Shown: positions 62,762-64,000 of the stretch, piece by piece
How positions within the stretch are numbered: the first letter of the stretch is position 1
Layout: each line of letters opens with the position of its first letter
Assembly: GCA_958009055.1 (NCBI GenBank)
Contig: OY253663.1
Location: 124,001 to 188,000, forward strand
Source: Choricystis sp. odSpoLacu1
Taxonomy: Eukaryota > Chlorophyta > Trebouxiophyceae
Reading direction: 5' to 3'
DNA: 64,000 bases
The notes under the pieces: model-generated
The model's database searches: none
What the model was told of the DNA's origin: nothing
The model's input: only the letters and a program-made list of their open reading frames with translations
Made by a program: the position numbers and the translations under genes

Positions 62762-64000
62762 ATGGCGTCCCCCACCGCCACGGCGCCCCCTCCGGCGCTG
62801 GCGTTGGCCCCACCATATGGTGGGGCCAGCAGCGCTGACAGCCTGCTGCCATCCATGTCCATGCAGACGGCCTCCACGCTGGCCCTGGCCCGGCGCCCGC
62901 GCGGCGGAGGGCGGCGCGCGCACCCCTCCACCTCCCGCGCCTTCACCGCGCCGTCCGGCATGACGGACAGCGAGGGCGACGGCGATGAAGACGGGGAAGA
63001 GGTGCAGAGTCGGCCGGTGGTGGCGGTGGCGCCGAAAGCCACGCCGCCCCTGCCTCCGCGCCGCGCGGCCCTGCCCCCCGCTGCTCCCGCCGCCGACAAA
63101 GACGCGCTGGCGGCAACTCAAGCGGCGGCTGATGCTGCTGCGACCGCGGCCGCCTTTGATGCTGCCTTGTTAGCGGTGGACGCAGCAGAGGCGGACGCCG
63201 CCGCGGCCGCGGCCGCCGCCACCCGCCGCGCCAAAGCCGCAGCCGCGGCTGACGCCGCCTCCCGCGCTGAACGAGACGCTGCCAGGCTGGAGGCGGCTGC
63301 TGGCCGCGCCGCGGCTAGATCGGCGGCCGCCGCGTCGCGAGCCGACGCGGCGGCCGCGCGCGCGGCGGCCGCGGCAGAGGCGGCGGCCGCGGCTGAAGCC
63401 GAGGCGGTGGCGGCCGCCAGAAAGAAAGCTGACCAAGATGCTCGCGCGGCGAGGGAGGCGGCGGCGGCGCGCGAGGCGGCGGAGGCAGAGTCCGCGCGCG
63501 CCGCCACAGCTGCCGAGGCCAAGCGCGCCGCGGAGCAAGAGGCTGCCGCCGCCGCCAAAGCTGCGGCCGCAGCTGTGCCATCGCCTCGCGTGAATGGAGG
63601 CGGCGGCGCGGCCGCAGAGATGGCGTGCGCACCGGCCGCAGCGGCGGCCGCAGCAGCAGACGCTGCCGCTCTGGCGGCCGCGCGCACCGAAGTCGCCCCT
63701 CTGCTCGCCGACCCGACCACCCGCACCGACCGCCGCACCATCGACAAACGGATCACGCTGGCGGTGCAACAGGTCGCGGCGACACGGCAGCAGGTGGCCG
63801 CCAAAACGGGGGAGCTGTCTTCCCTCCTCACCTCCCTGCACGGCCCCCCCCACACCTACGCCGCCCTGGCCCTGGCCGCCCGCCTGGTGGCGCAGTGCGA
63901 GTGCCAGGTGGCGCTGAACCCGTCGTTTGCGTACCCTCTGGCTGAGGTGGCGGCGGGCGTCGCGGCGGCTGCACCCGCGCTGGCCCCCCTTGTGCGCGCC
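62762..64000 (+). CDS. GLE1: GLE1-like mRNA export factor, 3' end cut by window edge
   Basis: GLE1 activates the DEAD-box helicase DBP5 at the nuclear pore, with IP6, during mRNA export. Open from the ATG at 62762 to the window edge (413 aa). Residues 1-100 are disordered (MTDSEGDGDEDGEE, VAPKATPPLPPRR). Then a very long Ala-rich coiled coil (about residues 120-310), as in GLE1's middle. The C-terminal GLE1 domain begins near 63670: TRTDRRTIDKRITLAVQQVA, TRQQVAAKTGELSSLL, YAALALAARLVAQCECQVAL, NPSFAYPLAEVAAGV, matching GLE1 core helices. The IP6/DBP5-binding end lies past 64000. Divergent from the TGD3-like gene, 293 bp apart. Confidence 0.78.
   Translation, partial: MASPTATAPPPALALAPPYGGASSADSLLPSMSMQTASTLALARRPRGGGRRAHPSTSRAFTAPSGMTDSEGDGDEDGEEVQSRPVVAVAPKATPPLPPRRAALPPAAPAADKDALAATQAAADAAATAAAFDAALLAVDAAEADAAAAAAAATRRAKAAAAADAASRAERDAARLEAAAGRAAARSAAAASRADAAAARAAAAAEAAAAAEAEAVAAARKKADQDARAAREAAAAREAAEAESARAATAAEAKRAAEQEAAAAAKAAAAAVPSPRVNGGGGAAAEMACAPAAAAAAAADAAALAAARTEVAPLLADPTTRTDRRTIDKRITLAVQQVAATRQQVAAKTGELSSLLTSLHGPPHTYAALALAARLVAQCECQVALNPSFAYPLAEVAAGVAAAAPALAPLVRA

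Noticed and set aside
1..64000. tRNA or rRNA genes, CRISPR arrays, riboswitches, insertion sequences
   Set aside because: None seen: no tRNA T-loop consensus in intergenic regions, no regular spacer repeats, no transposase-like ORF.
1..64000. Organised gene cluster or defence system
   Set aside because: Genes alternate strands and belong to unrelated housekeeping pathways; no biosynthetic or defence cluster can be supported.

Overview
This is a very GC-rich, intron-poor, densely packed piece of a eukaryotic nuclear genome, most likely a small green alga (chlorophyte or prasinophyte type). Evidence for this: a plastid soluble starch synthase of the SSI type, a SnRK2-type kinase, a plastid fibrillin (PAP), a TGD3-like plastid lipid-import ATPase, short GT-AG introns (mostly 70-230 nt, donors GTGAGT or GTGCGT), and TGTAA motifs 40-85 nt after several stop codons, the usual chlorophyte poly(A) signal. 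I call 34 protein genes, about one per 1.9 kb. No tRNA, rRNA, CRISPR array or transposon was recognised.

Layout. 1-7.5 kb: ABCG half-transporter (cut by the left edge), starch synthase I, an unknown Ala-rich protein. 7.6-19.1 kb: YqaJ-type nuclease, type I metacaspase with an in-frame TGA, organellar PheRS, RING protein, CIA30 complex I assembly factor, proline dehydrogenase, a 42-aa membrane microprotein, FAD glycerol-3-phosphate dehydrogenase. 19.2-31.3 kb: UBR-box/RING N-recognin, fasciclin-domain protein, plastid fibrillin, DNA ligase IV. 31.4-46.3 kb: NELF-A-like protein, TON2-type PP2A B'' subunit, RMT2-type arginine methyltransferase, coiled-coil protein, ankyrin protein, TLC-domain protein, Nup43-like WD protein, a small membrane protein, LSM11-like protein, polyprenol reductase, extended synaptotagmin. 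46.4-64 kb: two tandem Gfo/Idh/MocA oxidoreductases, SnRK2-like kinase, two convergent GAF-kinase paralogues, LSm3, TGD3-like ATPase, and GLE1 (cut by the right edge).

Gene order is strongly alternating: 12 head-to-head pairs (start codons 120-507 bp apart) and 11 tail-to-tail pairs, so most promoters are probably shared and most 3' ends face each other. There is no single pathway. Themes are nuclear RNA handling (NELF-A, LSM11, LSm3, Nup43-like, GLE1), organelle function (SSI, PAP, TGD3, PheRS, CIA30, PRODH, G3PDH), proteolysis (UBR, RING, metacaspase) and kinase signalling (SnRK2, GAF kinases, TON2).

Caution: about half of the gene models change reading frame inside or beside runs of 8 or more G or C, each time without losing family homology. 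I read these as homopolymer-length errors in the assembly, not as pseudogenes. The most interesting points are the NELF-A and LSM11 homologues (both best known from animals), the lone TGA in the metacaspase core, the concerted evolution of the tandem oxidoreductases, and the stacked palindromes between the convergent GAF kinases.
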